64,000 bases of DNA, from the NCBI GenBank assembly GCA_023105745.1, contig JALGQZ010000008.1:22300866-22364865 (forward strand), read 5' to 3'. Position numbers and translations under genes: made by a program. This stretch comes from Austropuccinia psidii. Lineage: Eukaryota; Basidiomycota; Pucciniomycetes; Pucciniales; Sphaerophragmiaceae. Shown here in pieces: positions 1-12,320 of this stretch. Within the stretch, counting starts at the first letter, position 1; each line of letters begins with the position of its first letter. The notes under the pieces were generated by a model. The model was not told where the DNA came from and searched no databases. It was given only the letters and a program-made list of their open reading frames with translations.

Positions 1-134
1 TTATTTTTTTTATTTTTTTTTATTTTTTTTATTTTTTTTATTTTTTTTTATTTTTTTTATTTTTTTTATTTTTTTTATTTTTTTTATTTTTTTTATTTTT
101 TTTATTTTTTTTATTTTTTTTATTTTTTTTATTT

Positions 135-166
<32 letters not shown>

Positions 167-178
167 TTTTTTTTATTT

Positions 179-210
<32 letters not shown>

Positions 211-288
211 TTTTTTTTATTTTTTTTATTTTTTTTATTTTTTTTATTTTTTTTATTTTTTTTATTTTTTTTATTTTTTTTATTTTTT
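1..288. repeat. T7-9A low-complexity tandem array
   Basis: Continuous runs of seven to nine T separated by single A, about 30 or more units, starting at the window edge, so the true left end is not seen. The complementary strand is A-rich. No coding sequence. The array stops abruptly at about 288, where ordinary AT-rich sequence begins. It could be an expanded microsatellite or an expanded poly(A)-like tail of a retroelement; nothing adjacent distinguishes these. Confidence 0.95.
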
Positions 289-2675
289 AATTTATTCAAA
301 TTAATTAAGTCATCTTAAATTATTTCAATTTTTTCTTGATTTTTTTTTTCAAGAAAATATTTTTTTATTTTTATTTTTATTTACTTGTGGTAGGGGAAGT
401 GCAAGGCCAGCATAATTTTCTGATCATGACAAAACCTTAATTCCATGGGAAAGAAAAGGGACTAATCTTGTTTATAATGCCATCCAATCATCAGGAACCT
501 AATGGTGATTTTGAAATTCCTTATCTTTAAGCCACTTGAAGATATACTTATCTGTCTTGAAGTTTTAATTAACATTATGAAGTAATTATCTTCACAATGC
601 CACTACCTCAGAAGAAAACAATTTTTTCTCCATTATTTCAACTTGAATTTGGAATCATAAATACAAATAAATTGTTGTGTTAATCTCCAACCTGTATGTC
701 ATCACCATGCCAAATGATATATGAAAATGAGTGTTACTATCAAAAACCTCATCATTATAAAACAGAAAGAGACTATTGACTTTATTATAAACCTAATATT
801 TATCAGGATACTTCTTTGTTTTCTTCAAGTCAAGATGTGCAAGAAAATTCAACTGTGTCCCATGCAATTGAACTCTCATCTTTTGGAAATGGGGACAAAG
901 CTCAATCAACAAACACCACTAGTGGGTATCAAGAAATAAATTTGTCAATTTAAATTCCTGAACAACCCCAATAGAAGTCCAATATTCCAAAATTATCATC
1001 AGAAATTTTCAAGAGGATCTTCAAAACAAAGCAGAAAAAAGTGGATCTAGGAAGAAGACAGTTCAAGTTGAAAAGAAGGAGTCAAAAGGTTGAAATCCTG
1101 AATTTGTTCTGTTGGATGATGAAAATATTTGAAGTTATTGAGAGAATCAGGATCATTAATATGTTCTATTTTCTATATATTGTTTCATATGAAATTCCTT
1201 GTATAAAAGGCTGACTGTTTCATTTTAAAGTTCTTTTTAGAGATGGTAAACAGAATACTTTGGGGAAAAAAAACACATGAGATCACAGGAATTCAAAAGT
1301 TTTTCTCAATATATGAATGATATCCATGTATGGGTAATGTTGAAGTTTAGTGGGAAGAATTAAAAACAGTGTTAGAGAACATACACACAGTTTTTTTTAT
1401 GAATCTTGGTTCTTACTACAAACTGGTTCTGGCCTCATAGATCCCAAAATTTCAATGCTTCAGGAGGAACTAGAGGATTATTGTTATTGCTTTATACAAA
1501 TATGTGCAATATTTGGGGAAAATTGAAAAATAATTGGATTTAATAAATTCAATAGCTCACTTTGAGGAAAAAAAGACCATAATAATTAAAATTAGATTAA
1601 TCATGACTCTTTTAGTAAATCAGCAAGCTATTCATTCAAAAAAGGAAAATTGATTTATGGATAGATAAAAACTAATCCTTAACAAAATAGTGTGGCCAAT
1701 CAATAAAATTTGGGAAAATCAGACAACAACTAATTGAATTTATATTTAGGATACTTTAAATACCCCTAAAGTCCTAGGTTTAATTAGATTAAAAAAATTC
1801 ACTCAAGAATTAATTAAACTTGAATTAAAAATTTGAGTAAAAAATAGGAACTTTAAATAGATGAATGAAATAATTTCAAATTAAATAACAAAATTAGAAT
1901 TAGGAAATTTAAATTATCTTAGTCTGTTTTATTTTGAAAAAAAAATTGATTATAATTATAATCAATTTAAAAATAAAAAATTAAAATTCAAATTAAATAT
2001 TCAAATAAAAATGAATAATTTGAATAAGAAATGAATGTTTTTTTTTGTTTTTTTGTAAATTTTTTAGAATAAATAAATTAAATATCAAAAAATTAATTAC
2101 AGGATTATAAATATTAATTGAATTAAGCTAATAAAATTTAAATTTGATATTTAAAAGAAGATGAATTAAATCTAAAAAACAGAGTTCTAAAATTTTCAAT
2201 TTCAAGAAACTTGAGGAATAATTTAGGAATTAAAATAGGGAGATAGATTAATCTTAAAGGAGAAAATAATTTGAATATTATTTCAAAAATACTACAAGGG
2301 AATATTTTTTTTAGATTACTGACCAGTCATAATCTATTAATTTCATTTTAATTCATTATGAAAGTTTTGTTCTGATTTTTTTGTTTTTTTTTTTATTTAA
2401 TATATACTTTTCTAACCAAAATAAAAAAATTATTATTTTCAATCAAATAATATTCTTAATAGAAAATTCAAAGGATTATCTTTTTTATTGATATTCATGA
2501 ATTTAGGTGTTCTATATTTGATAATAAAAAATATCTGTAAGTACTCCTTATTCTGTCATATTTTGAAACAATTATTCTCATAATTGACATGAATGAATAT
2601 TTATATTAATAATTTTCAAATAATGAACAATAATTATTTGTCAAAGCTTCAAAATTGTTTTAAATATGAATAATA
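289..2675. other. AT-rich intergenic sequence, no gene seen
   Basis: Very AT-rich, with stops in all frames and only one short open frame (721-939, +, 72 codons) that resembles nothing I recognise. No tRNA, splice-organised exon chain or transposon domain was seen. The right boundary is set by the left terminal inverted repeat of the Harbinger element. Confidence 0.7.
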
Positions 2676-2676
2676 G

Positions 2677-2705
2677 GGGGTTTTAAACCTATGAAATCCT
2701 GCATT
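2677..2705 (+). repeat. Left terminal inverted repeat of Harbinger element
   Basis: Begins GGGGTTTTAAACCTATG and pairs with the reverse complement of 8262-8290, which begins GGGGTGTCAAGCCTAC. There are seven mismatches in 29 positions, six of them transitions, as expected of an old CpG/cytosine-decayed pair. A fifth G precedes it at 2676. Confidence 0.75.
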
Positions 2706-3015
2706 TGAAATCTTGATTTTTTTCCCTGAAATGTGGAATTTAATTTCTGGGATTTCCCAAATAACACAACCCCTGACCAGTGGTATTTTGAACATGTAAA
2801 AACCTATATTTTTTGCTGCAAATCCCAGCCTATCATGGCCAAATTTCTAAAAATGGTGCACAAAACCCTCACCCAGGGAGTTTAGCTTTGAATAAATTTC
2901 TTTAGACCAAATTCTTTTCAATAGAATTCAAATATATAAATATCAAAAAATTCCAAAAACATCAGCAATAATTCCCTTACTTCATTAACTAAATATCATA
3001 CAGAATATCCTTGTC

Positions 3016-4151
3016 ATGGAATCCAATATTAATTCAGACCTGGAAGAGGATGTATCACTGTTACACCATCTCAGTACCCAAAGATATCTTACACCCCGCA
3101 AAAAAATCCTTCTGCATACATATACAACTCCAGTTATTTGGTCCAGTTATCAAGTCATAAATTCAAACAACTCTTCCATACTACTCATTAATCTTTCCAG
3201 ATGTTAGTTACCTTGATTCAAGATGATACAATTTTTCACAATTAATCAAGATTTAAACAGAGAGATTCAGCCATACAATTGGCTGTAGCATTAGCACAAT
3301 TAGGATCCAATGGGAAAACTAGGAATGCTATTTGGAGTTAGTCATGGGGCCATTGTATTATATACACAGCATATAATCAAAGCATTACTCAAGTATGAAA
3401 AGGAATATATTATGTGGCCAAATTCACAAAAGCGATTGAAGACTTCCCAAGTAATGCAAGCCAAAGGGTTTCCTGGATTTGTGGGATTTATAGATGGTAG
3501 TCTTATACCTTTGTCTCAAAGGCCACCCAGAGATGGTGAGGCATACTTTGATTGAAAGAAGAGGTATTTATGCTATTCATTTCTTTTTGAACCATTTTGA
3601 GCTGATAATAGATGTGATTTAGGTATTCAATGTCAATTCAATTAGTTTGTGATGTCAACAGAGTGTTTATTTCACTACATTTTGGCTGTGCAGGCTCTCT
3701 TCATGATTCAAATGTGTACCAACATATGCAAATCTTCAAAGATTCACATGAACATTACAGAAAAGATCAATATCTACTTGAAGATTCAGCTTATGCAAGC
3801 TCCCATTGGATTGTGCCAGCATACAAAGGTGTAACATCCCACTCAGAAGATAATTAAAAATTCAATCTATGTTTGGAAAGATCAAGAGTATGTATTGAAC
3901 ATTCCATTGGTGTTTTGAAAGGGCAGTGGTCATCTTTGAATGATATGCAAAATCAAATGCATAATGTGCAAGACATACAATTATTTGTACAGTGGGTGGT
4001 AAAATGTGTTATATTGCATAATCTATTAGCACAAGTAGGTGAAAAATGGAGTGATTTATATGAGGATAATGACCCCCCCAAGCTCCAAAATATCACACAA
4101 CAAGATGATGAAAACAGCCATTTGAATATGCATGAAAGAGTCAAGCCTTAA
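3016..4151 (+). pseudogene. PIF/Harbinger-type DDE transposase (HARBI1-like), broken
   Basis: Nuclease of a PIF/Harbinger transposon, expected to cut and paste the element using a DDE triad. The three catalytic blocks are visible: GFIDGS (first Asp, about 3487), GSLHDSN (second Asp, about 3693) and RVCIEHSIGVLKGQW (Glu, about 3896). Upstream, QLAVALAQLGSNG near 3270-3310 is the helix-turn-helix lead-in typical of the family. An intron with good signals (3564-3622, GTATTT to ATTTAG, 59 nt) joins K-K-R to Y-S-M in frame. Damage: a frameshift near 3310, TGA at 3553-3555 where the family usually has Arg (fits CGA to TGA), and TAA at 3855-3857. The open stretch 3016-3207 may be N-terminal coding sequence but has no recognisable motif. 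The family is sure; the exact start is not. Confidence 0.85.
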
Positions 4152-4360
4152 ACTTTAGATTGGTTCAGGAATAAATTAATAGATTAATTAAAAGCACTGA
4201 CCATGTTTTAAGATTAATAAAACATGTTTATGTTAAAAGAGAACTATCTGAAGACTAATATTTGTAATACATTTTCAATCCATGTCTATGGAATGGTAAA
4301 TTTTAATACTGGAATTGGATCATAATTATCAAATGTGTAAATATATATAATCTAAAATAT

Positions 4361-5612
4361 CTACAGGTTTCTATTTTTACGTAATATTTTGTTATCCTGT
4401 TCATTCTGCATGATTTGACCATTGACTTTTGTTTCAATTGCCTCAGAGCTGAGTTGTTTGAATTTTTGTCCTGTGAGAAATAATTCCTTGTTGATTTGAA
4501 AAGAACAACCAAAGTGTGTGATGGATTTGTGTTCAAGAAATTCTTTTTCTGGCTTGGTTTTTTGATGAAGAAGTTCAGATGTTTTTCAGAGTATTTCAAC
4601 AATGCCTTCTTTTTTTGGAAAAATAAAAAATGAATTTGTGGTTGGGAAATGATAATCCATTCCCCAAGGGTGTGAAATCTGTAGGAATTGGAATGAAATT
4701 GTTTTTATTGATAAAAGAGAATATACCATATGTCCATGAATTGATGTCCTTATTATCAGTATGTGGTTTATTGTGGAAGCCATTGAAAGTAACTATAACA
4801 TTTGAATAAGCTTTGAAATTGGGTGATTTGTTGGAATGCCATTCAATTTGGCTGCATTAATGATTTCTTGATTGTCTTTAAGTGCTTATTTGAAAATCCT
4901 TGAATTTGGGAGTGCATAAATTCATCAAATTCTTGAAGTGTTGACCATTTCTCATTATCTTCATCAATTTTTTTTTGGTCAAGCCTGCTTTCCTTGCATA
5001 AAACCCAGCAGATTTACCAGAATGAGAACCCTGACAAAATCCTATTCCTTTCATAATGCCATCAAGCATATCATAGTTAGTGGTGATATTTTGACGGTTG
5101 TTTTAAAGCTTATTTAATGTTATGATCAATTTTTGAAGTTTATGGAAGACTGGTTTTGGACTTCTGAATGGGTGAATTTGATACATGAAAATAGGTAAAT
5201 AAGGATTGTTATGTCTATTGATAAGTACATAGGGTCTGGGCAGCATTTTGTGTGGAGGAAGCTTCAACCAGGAGGCATTCTCATTGCTCTTCTTGTCTAG
5301 TGTAAGTATGGAGAAGCTGGGATTATAAAGGCCAAGCTTGCCTGATTTTTGGTTCATATAAGAAAGAATTCTTCTTTGTTGTCTGGTATTTGGGTGATTA
5401 TGATTAAGAGAATTCTCTTCTGTTAAATAATTACAATTGTGATGTTGAGTCCCAACAGGATTCACATCATGAGGAATTAAAGGGAGTTTGGGAACATTCA
5501 GCTCATTGACAATCATCTGTTCATTTGGTTGAGTCCCAACAGTCAAATGATCAGATAATTGATGAGGAATGGCTAAAGAAGGGGAGAGTTTATTGTTAGA
5601 TGGTGATATCAT
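4361..5612 (-). pseudogene. Tet-like 2OG-Fe(II) oxygenase, broken
   Basis: Relic of the Tet-like 2OG-Fe(II) oxygenase family, greatly expanded in rust fungi and related to TET/JBP enzymes that oxidise 5-methylcytosine. Read from 5612 downward, an N-terminal 169-codon frame ends at an in-frame TAA (5103-5105) and resumes as NRQNITTNYDMLDGIMKGIG, with SAGFYARKAGLTKKK after it. A frameshift in an A-run near 4970 leads to DNEKWSTLQEFDEFMHS. Later comes the iron-binding HxD as His-Thr-Asp within NKPHTDNKD (4755-4763) and, in another frame, THFGCSFQI with the distal His at 4514-4516. At least three frame changes and two stops make it inactive. It ends at TAG 4361-4363. It lies between the transposase and Myb/SANT genes inside the same inverted repeats. 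Family assignment is from motif order and memory of rust proteins, not from a search. Confidence 0.7.
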
Positions 5613-6653
5613 GATTTCAGACTAAATATATTCCCCCCCTAAATTAAAACAAAAAAAGTGTATAAAAAACATTATTAATCAGTACTACATACAAAACCAC
5701 ATGAACTAAAGGGGGAATGGTTGGTGGTGGAGATTTTGGAGAAGGAGGTCATGTCAGTTGGGTGGTGGAACAAAGAAGGAGGTGGTAGGGGTGGATCAAT
5801 GAATCAGTGGTGGAGGTGGTGGGACAGTGAGCATTAGTAACAGTGGTCATGATCAATTACATAATTAAAACAAACCAAAGGCTGTAAATACCATTGCTTA
5901 TCAAAAAGTCAGCTGATATTATGCAACAAAGCAGTCACCAAAGTACTCCAACCAAAGCTTTTTGATCAAATGAAATCTGGGCAGATTGAAAGAAAATTGG
6001 TTCAAGAAAATTAAGATCAGTTGCAGTGTATTCACTTACAAGAGCTGTCACTATGGAAAAGCTGAATGGATTCCAAAGCAAAAGTTTCTGTTAATAAGAC
6101 TGGTAATTTTGAAATCAATTTATCAATTAAATCTTGGGGAAATTATTCAAAGAAAAATATTGTTGAAAAAGATTACTGAAATGAAGAATTTAGTAATCTT
6201 TTACAAAACACATGTGGTCAATTTTGAAACAAGGGATAAGAAAAAGGGATCAATTATTTTCAACCTTGGAAAAATAGGCAATTGTTTCTCTTACTAGAAT
6301 CAAATTTGCAGCATTTCAAAATCTGATTCATGTTTATTAAAAGGCCAAATTTCCATAGCCTCTGCCTTCTCACTGGACATATTAACTTTTCTTAATTGTT
6401 GCAAAAATAATTTCAAAGGCCAAACATGCCATAAAATAAAACAAAATCCTTTGAAATTGATTATTTGAATGGGTGTCCCTACTAATCTTATGTGAGAAGA
6501 CACCTCCAGTATTGAATCAATCATCTGCAAATTGGAGAATTTATTGGTCATTTACCCATCAAATGAAAAATGAGCCTATTTGGGAAAACCAATTCTGTCA
6601 ACAAATGGCACCACTCATATTACACACATAATATCTAATGAAGAACACTTACT
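5613..6653. other. Spacer between oxygenase and Myb/SANT relics
   Basis: Between 5,700 and 5,840 the plus strand is rich in GGTGG and GGAGG, so the minus strand would encode a Pro/Thr/Ser-rich segment. This may be the eroded N-terminus of the oxygenase gene. The open frames at 5986-6297 (+, 103 codons) and 6300-6551 (-, 83 codons) show no motif I recognise and are probably chance frames within the element. Confidence 0.45.
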
Positions 6654-8050
6654 TCAACTCTTTTTATTAATCAAATTTAGAATATGCTCTAAATCTGCAA
6701 TTGGATAGGAGGAGCTCAACACCGCTATAGTCAAGTCCATGTTCTGTTGTTTTTCATGCATCTCAACTTCTTTTTGCCATTTTTCTTTCTCAAAATAAAG
6801 GGTTTTTGCCTCTTTTGCCATATCAAAATCAAGTTGTGATTGTATTTTGGAATGTTTGAGCTTTCTACACTCAGAATTTTTTTCCTGTTCAAATGCAATT
6901 TCCATCTCCTTCATTAATCTCTGTTCAGTTTGCATAATCTGGGAACTCTGCTCTTCATTCCACTTTTGTTTATCCCACTCTAACCAGGCCTCATCATGAG
7001 CTTCTCTCCCTGAAAAAAGTTTAATTAGTCTGTATGAACATCAGAATAAAACCATTTCCTACCAAAATTTTTGACAATAAATCATTATTTGTGAGTAACT
7101 TGGAGACAACACATCATACAACTTCTTCCATGAGCCACTTGTATTATTAAGATTGGAGCTGGAACTATGTTTTCTCTTTTGGTATTAACCATAAATCTTA
7201 TCCTGTAACTACAGAAAAAAAATTTCAGAGTTGATTTGTTTCATATTGGTTTGATGAAACAAATCTTACTTCAGGCTCTTCCACATGGTCATTCAGTTTA
7301 TCTCAAGCAATATCCATATTTGGTTGAATAGTGATTGTTCCCTCCTCTGTTATTGCTGAAACCTGAAATGAAACAACACATCCAAATTTAGCACAAATAA
7401 TGAAATATTGTATAATATATTACTTCATGTTCTATTGGTTCTTTCTCATCCTCATTTGAAATCAATCCAGACTCTTGAGAATCATATGTTGCTAGTGGAG
7501 TCACATTTGGCATATGGCCAAAGAGTGAATAAATTTCTGCAAAACATGGACACATACTTTTGAGCTTATCAGCCATAGTATGCAGCCCTTTTTTCTCATC
7601 CTCTTCTGCTATACCTGCCCCAGTGAAGTTCTCAAACTTCTTTGCTGTTGTGTATTTTTTCTTATATGTACACCATCAGTCACAGATTCTTGTTGAACTG
7701 AGATTCAACTGGTGTCGTGATATTTTATTGACCTCAATGGCCATAAGATGAAATCCATTCTTTTTACTTAAGGGTGGCCTTCCCACCAATGTGGAGCCAC
7801 TGGTTCCAAAACATGCATCAAAGTTTGATTTATGAATCAACCAATTGATGATACATAAATAATACAGCTGAGTTAACTGACCTGAAGGATGGGGCAGGCC
7901 AGATGAACTCTTGGGAGTGTATTTATTTGTCTTCATATGGTGACATGGAGTTGAAAGGTTGGTGATGGTGGGTGATAAAGCAATAATTGAATAATTTAAG
8001 AAATGGGGATATTTAATGGAATTGTAAATAGATTGGTTAATTGGGTACAC
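6654..8050 (-). pseudogene. Myb/SANT-like Harbinger partner protein, broken
   Basis: Minus-strand gene in pieces. From 8050 downward: a segment with INWLIHKSNFDACFGTSG and LSKKNGFHLMAIEVNKISR ends at TGA (7676-7678). The same reading resumes as KKYTTAKKFENFTGAG and continues into 7576-7388, with MCPCFAEIYSLFGHMPNVTP. Then come a Ser-rich block with GSWKKLYDVLSPSYSQ (about 7150-7070) and, after a probable intron whose acceptor is at 7010, a charged coiled-coil rich in Glu, Lys and Gln (7009-6654). This order (helical DNA-binding domain, acidic linker, coiled coil) is that of the Myb/SANT-like protein that helps a Harbinger transposase bind DNA and enter the nucleus. Splice phase at the last intron does not close cleanly, so at least one indel is present. 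The role is inferred from context and fold type. Confidence 0.6.
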
Positions 8051-8261
8051 CAGGGGTTGGGTTAAAATTTACTTTTGGAGAAGGGCAGTGGTTAGGTTTA
8101 AAATTTCAATATCCAATAATTCAGTTTAGTTTAAATAAGTATAGGAAAGAATGTGGTATTTTACAAAATCCCTTGGGGACTGAGTTAAAAAAGTGGTTTT
8201 TGGGAGACAAAGTCACTGATTTTGGAATGTGGGATTTTGGTCTCAGATCACACTTTTTTTT

Positions 8262-8290
8262 AATGTGGGATTTTGTAGGCTTGACACCCC
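8262..8290 (-). repeat. Right terminal inverted repeat of Harbinger element
   Basis: Ends GGCTTGACACCCC, followed by TTA (8291-8293). It is the inverted partner of 2677-2705. A 14-bp internal echo, AATGTGGGATTTTG, occurs at 8226 and again at 8263, i.e. a subterminal direct repeat. Confidence 0.75.
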
Positions 8291-10879
8291 TTAATCAAAA
8301 GAAGATTAATATAATAAGGGAAGTTTAACCTTTATATCTTACTACTATTTTGTGGCATGGAGGAACCCCTGTGTGTGTATACTGTTTGTGAGCTAATTGA
8401 ATATCATGTTTATCCAATACTTAAGTTTTCTAGCTTCCAAGCTATACCTTTCTATTTACTTTATAAATTTACCAAAAATTGAAACAAAGTTCTTCAATAT
8501 TGAATTGTTGTTTAGAATATTCTATTAACTATAATTAATAATATCAGAAAGATGTTACATAGATTTCTCCAATTTAATTTCTCAAATATTTGATAATTTC
8601 CATTCATTTAATTTATTAAATATATCATACTTGTCTTAAAATTATCAATTTAAAGGGAGGTCTCAAAATAAATATCAATCTTTTTTAGAAATTTAAAAAG
8701 AGAGGAATAATGAGTTCCAATTTTGCATTACTCCAAAGTATTTTTTAATTAATTTATTCTTTTTAAACTACTTAGAAATTGGGAAATAAAAAAATTCTTC
8801 TAAATATTTGATGAATTGTTTTTGAAAGTAAGAGATAAAATGAAAAATTATGAAGATATTTTTCTTTGAATAAACAAATAAAAATCTCCTTTTTCCTATT
8901 TAACAAAAATTGTGTATTTAAAATCAAATTTTAATCTATAAATGATAATTTATTCAAAATATTGAACCAAAAAGATTTAGGATGTGACTCATTTTTCTAT
9001 TATATGATTATTTAAAATATTAATGAAAAGAATCTCATATTGGCCAAAATTCTTCTAATATAATTATATAAATCTCATAATATCAAGAAAGCCATCTTTA
9101 TTAAGAGTAATTATTCCTCAAATAAGGTTACAAGGATAAATAAATGGACTATAAAAAATTTGATCTAAACAAATTAAAATGAATATTTTCATAGTAGGAA
9201 ATCACTGAACTAGATTAGTGAAATGAAAATTGTAATCAATGAATTTTATGAGACTCTGATCCCTCTTATATTTATGTATAAATTCTTTTTGTATTTTGGA
9301 ATATTTGGGTAAAACTTCTTTATTTCATATGTACCCTACCACTGAAACTCTAATTAGTCCCAAAAAAACTTGATAATGAAAAAGATTTTGTGAGAAAAAG
9401 TCCTCATTTGATTTTCATAATAAGGGTAAGATTATTGCGTTTCCAAACTTCCTTATTTTTGGTTATTTGTAATTCATAACTTGAAAAATTGAATTAATTT
9501 AGTAATTTATTCATTTAATTTGATAAAAATAATTTTTAATATTAAAAACTCCAAGTTTGCCTTTAAATAAGGCTATTAAATCTCTATTCTACTCAGAAAG
9601 ATGAAAATTTATTAATAAAAATTTGAAATAAATAAAACTAAATAACTTTTTGAGCTTATCTATCCAGAAAAATTAATAAATCAATAGATCTAATATAGCT
9701 CATTTAAGCTAAGGATAACATAAAATTTTCCTATTAATTTTTTTTAAATTTGAATTATTATTGTTTTCAATAATTTTTTAAATTAAAGCTTCAAGTGAAA
9801 AAAAATTATAATCAACTTACCTTTGTAATCCTACTGTAATATATTTTATATATATTATTCTATAACTAATTTACATGGTATAAATATTGTCTATGACAAT
9901 TAGTAAGAAGCCCAATATAGGTTCATACTAAATATTTCAAGTAAATTAATGATAAAAATCTAAAAGGAAAGCTTAATAATAGCTAAATGAGTTCTGAATC
10001 GAGGTATTAAAAAAGTGTTTTATGTGAAAATGGATATGAATTACTTATCCCTCTTTTTGCATTTATTCCATTTTAAAATTAATATTTAATGTTTCAGTAT
10101 GATTTTTATATAAAATATACAATGGTTTTTTTTTCTCTTGAACCCAATTGTTAATTAATTATTTAAGCTAATAAATAAATAAAAAAAGCTCATTAGAATT
10201 ATTATTCTTAAAAAATAAATCTCCACATTTTTCCACACTGGTTATTAATTTCATTTTTTTTCGTGACAGAAAATGTAATTTTTCCAAGAAGCATTTCATA
10301 GGTGATATTAAAAGAGGGGGGGGGAAATTCATGAAAAATATCTGATATCTGTTTTTTTTCAATGAATTTTACACTTATAAATTAGGAAGAATATCATATA
10401 TGAATGTATCATTAAAATGATTAAATCGTAAGAGATGTAATTGGACAATATTGGTGAGATAGATTCATGATTTTAAGTAATTAAATATTAATACAAAGTG
10501 GTTCATTTTACTGAGAATGGATATGAGATTACAGATACACTTATTCTCCCAAGTATGAGAAGATTGATTTTCAAAAAATAATTAATATAAAGGATCTCAT
10601 TTCAGCTTAAGAGTGCTTCATACTCTGGGAAATTGATAAGTTTTAGTAATGCAAAGGTGATGAGGGTTGGAACATCAATTAGCCAGAAAAGTCAAAATAT
10701 TGACCACAGAATCTTCTTTTTATAATTAATTTAGGCAATTTCAGGTTAGATATGTATTACAGTAAATTCTAATAATCTTTAGAGATAAAAAAAAGAGATT
10801 TTCTCAATGAGCTTTGAGATTCTCAAGAGTGACCCCCAAAAATATCAACAAATACCCAAAAATACAAAGCTGAGATTTT

Positions 10880-10915
10880 GGGGGGTTTTCGCATCAGCCG
10901 ACGCGAAAAACCCCC
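10880..10915. repeat. GC-rich hairpin island
   Basis: Left arm of six G, four T, then CGC (10880-10892); right arm GCGAAAAACCCCC (10903-10915). They pair with one mismatch around a 10-base loop, ATCAGCCGAC. It contains four CpG in 36 bp, in surroundings with almost none. It may be a transposon end or transcription-related hairpin; no coding context. Confidence 0.7.
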
Positions 10916-12273
10916 TTACCTAATTCCAAATTCATTTCTGGAACTTTCTCTGAAGAATTAGTGTTCTATTGAGCTTAAAAGTATATTTATTAAAACTTAT
11001 GACTTTTTTCATCAAGATATTTATGAGATTTGGTTATGAAGTGACCCAATATACAGTTTTATCAACTGTTTTCATCTCAATTGTGTGGCTTGAGATTCTC
11101 TGTGTACAATAAAAATCTTTAAGCAGTAAATATAAATATTTTTCCTCCTGAAATTACAAAAGAGGAAATGAAGACAAGAATCTCATATGAAATAATTAAA
11201 AACACTTGAAAAATAGAATATAATCAAAAGGATACAATTTCAATAAAGCTTTCATATGATTCAAAAACTTGGAAAGATATATTAATTAAATGAGTATATA
11301 TGAAGATTTATAATTATGCTAAAATTATTGATTTTATCATGAATATAAGGGAGAATCCCAATTTTTTTTCAAATTTTTGAGTAAACTTATATGGTATCAG
11401 AGAGTTATATAAGGGCCCATCATGAGAATAATTGAAATTCTTACTTTGATAATGTTAATATTTTTCATTTATTATTAAATCAAGTCATTCTAATTACATT
11501 TATTTAATATTTCTTTATGAGAAATTTGTCAAAATACAAAACAAGTCCTGTTTTTATACTTCACCAGGGTATTTAGTTCTTTTTTCCCATATGAAAAGGG
11601 GCCCATTAATAATGAAGAGTTTGTATTTTACACTGATTTGGATGGTCAAATATTTTAAGAATAACCTTACTGGTTGTTTCTTCAATTACTAAATTATTAT
11701 GATTTAAGCTCTGAGATTGATCTTTTCCTATTAACAAAGAATTTTAATCTAAATATTTGATAATTTTTCTTTACTATCATATCAGATACTCCAAAACTAT
11801 TCAGGCTTTAAACTTTCAGAAGATTTTTAGTGCTAATTTCTCATGATATATTTTATCCGTCAAAGAAAACTGATTTTAGAATATACTGAGAATTCAATAA
11901 CTGAATACCAGGGGTTCTGATTATAAGTAGGACTTTAATAACTTACATAAAGATACTAATGAGCAGAAGAAGAATCTTTTAGAAATAAAACACAGAAAGA
12001 TTAGAATTTATATCTAAAATAAATTAAATTCTGCAATCCTTGGATTTCAGATTTTATTATCATAACTACAGAATTTTTTATTTCCTAAAAAAGATAATCA
12101 TTGACCAAAAGATATTATTGTTTTCATTATATTGTATATATTCTATTTATCAATAGAAATGGGATATTTGAAGTAGGATTGAGTAATAATTAAAATGGGG
12201 CCTTGAGATGATTTTGTGGAGGATATCACATCCCAGATATCACTAGGGAAAAGGTTTTATATCCTGCATTCAG

Positions 12274-12320
12274 GTCCCTTAAGCCTACTGAATTACCACA
12301 GTTAATTCAGTGTAAAGGAC
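12274..12320. repeat. Fold-back repeat, copy 1
   Basis: A nested hairpin. The outer arms are GTCCCTTA and TAAAGGAC; the inner arms ACTGAATTA (12287-12295) and TAATTCAGT (12303-12311) pair perfectly. A related copy in the opposite orientation lies at 58073-58119. Confidence 0.65.

Larger units (their letters stand above)
2676..8290. mobile_element. Degenerate PIF/Harbinger DNA transposon with three genes
   Basis: A 5.6-kb element. Its ends form imperfect terminal inverted repeats (left 2677-2705; reverse complement of right 8262-8290) that agree at 22 of 29 positions and both begin GGGG. Between them lie a PIF/Harbinger DDE transposase on the plus strand and, convergent on the minus strand, a Tet-like 2OG-Fe(II) oxygenase and a Myb/SANT-like protein. 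Transposase plus Myb/SANT partner is the known two-gene arrangement of autonomous Harbinger elements; the oxygenase is extra. The right flank is TTA, the usual target triplet of this superfamily. The left flank reads ATA or TAG depending on how the G run is split, so the target duplication is not confirmed. All three genes carry stops or frameshifts, so the copy is not autonomous. Confidence 0.75.
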
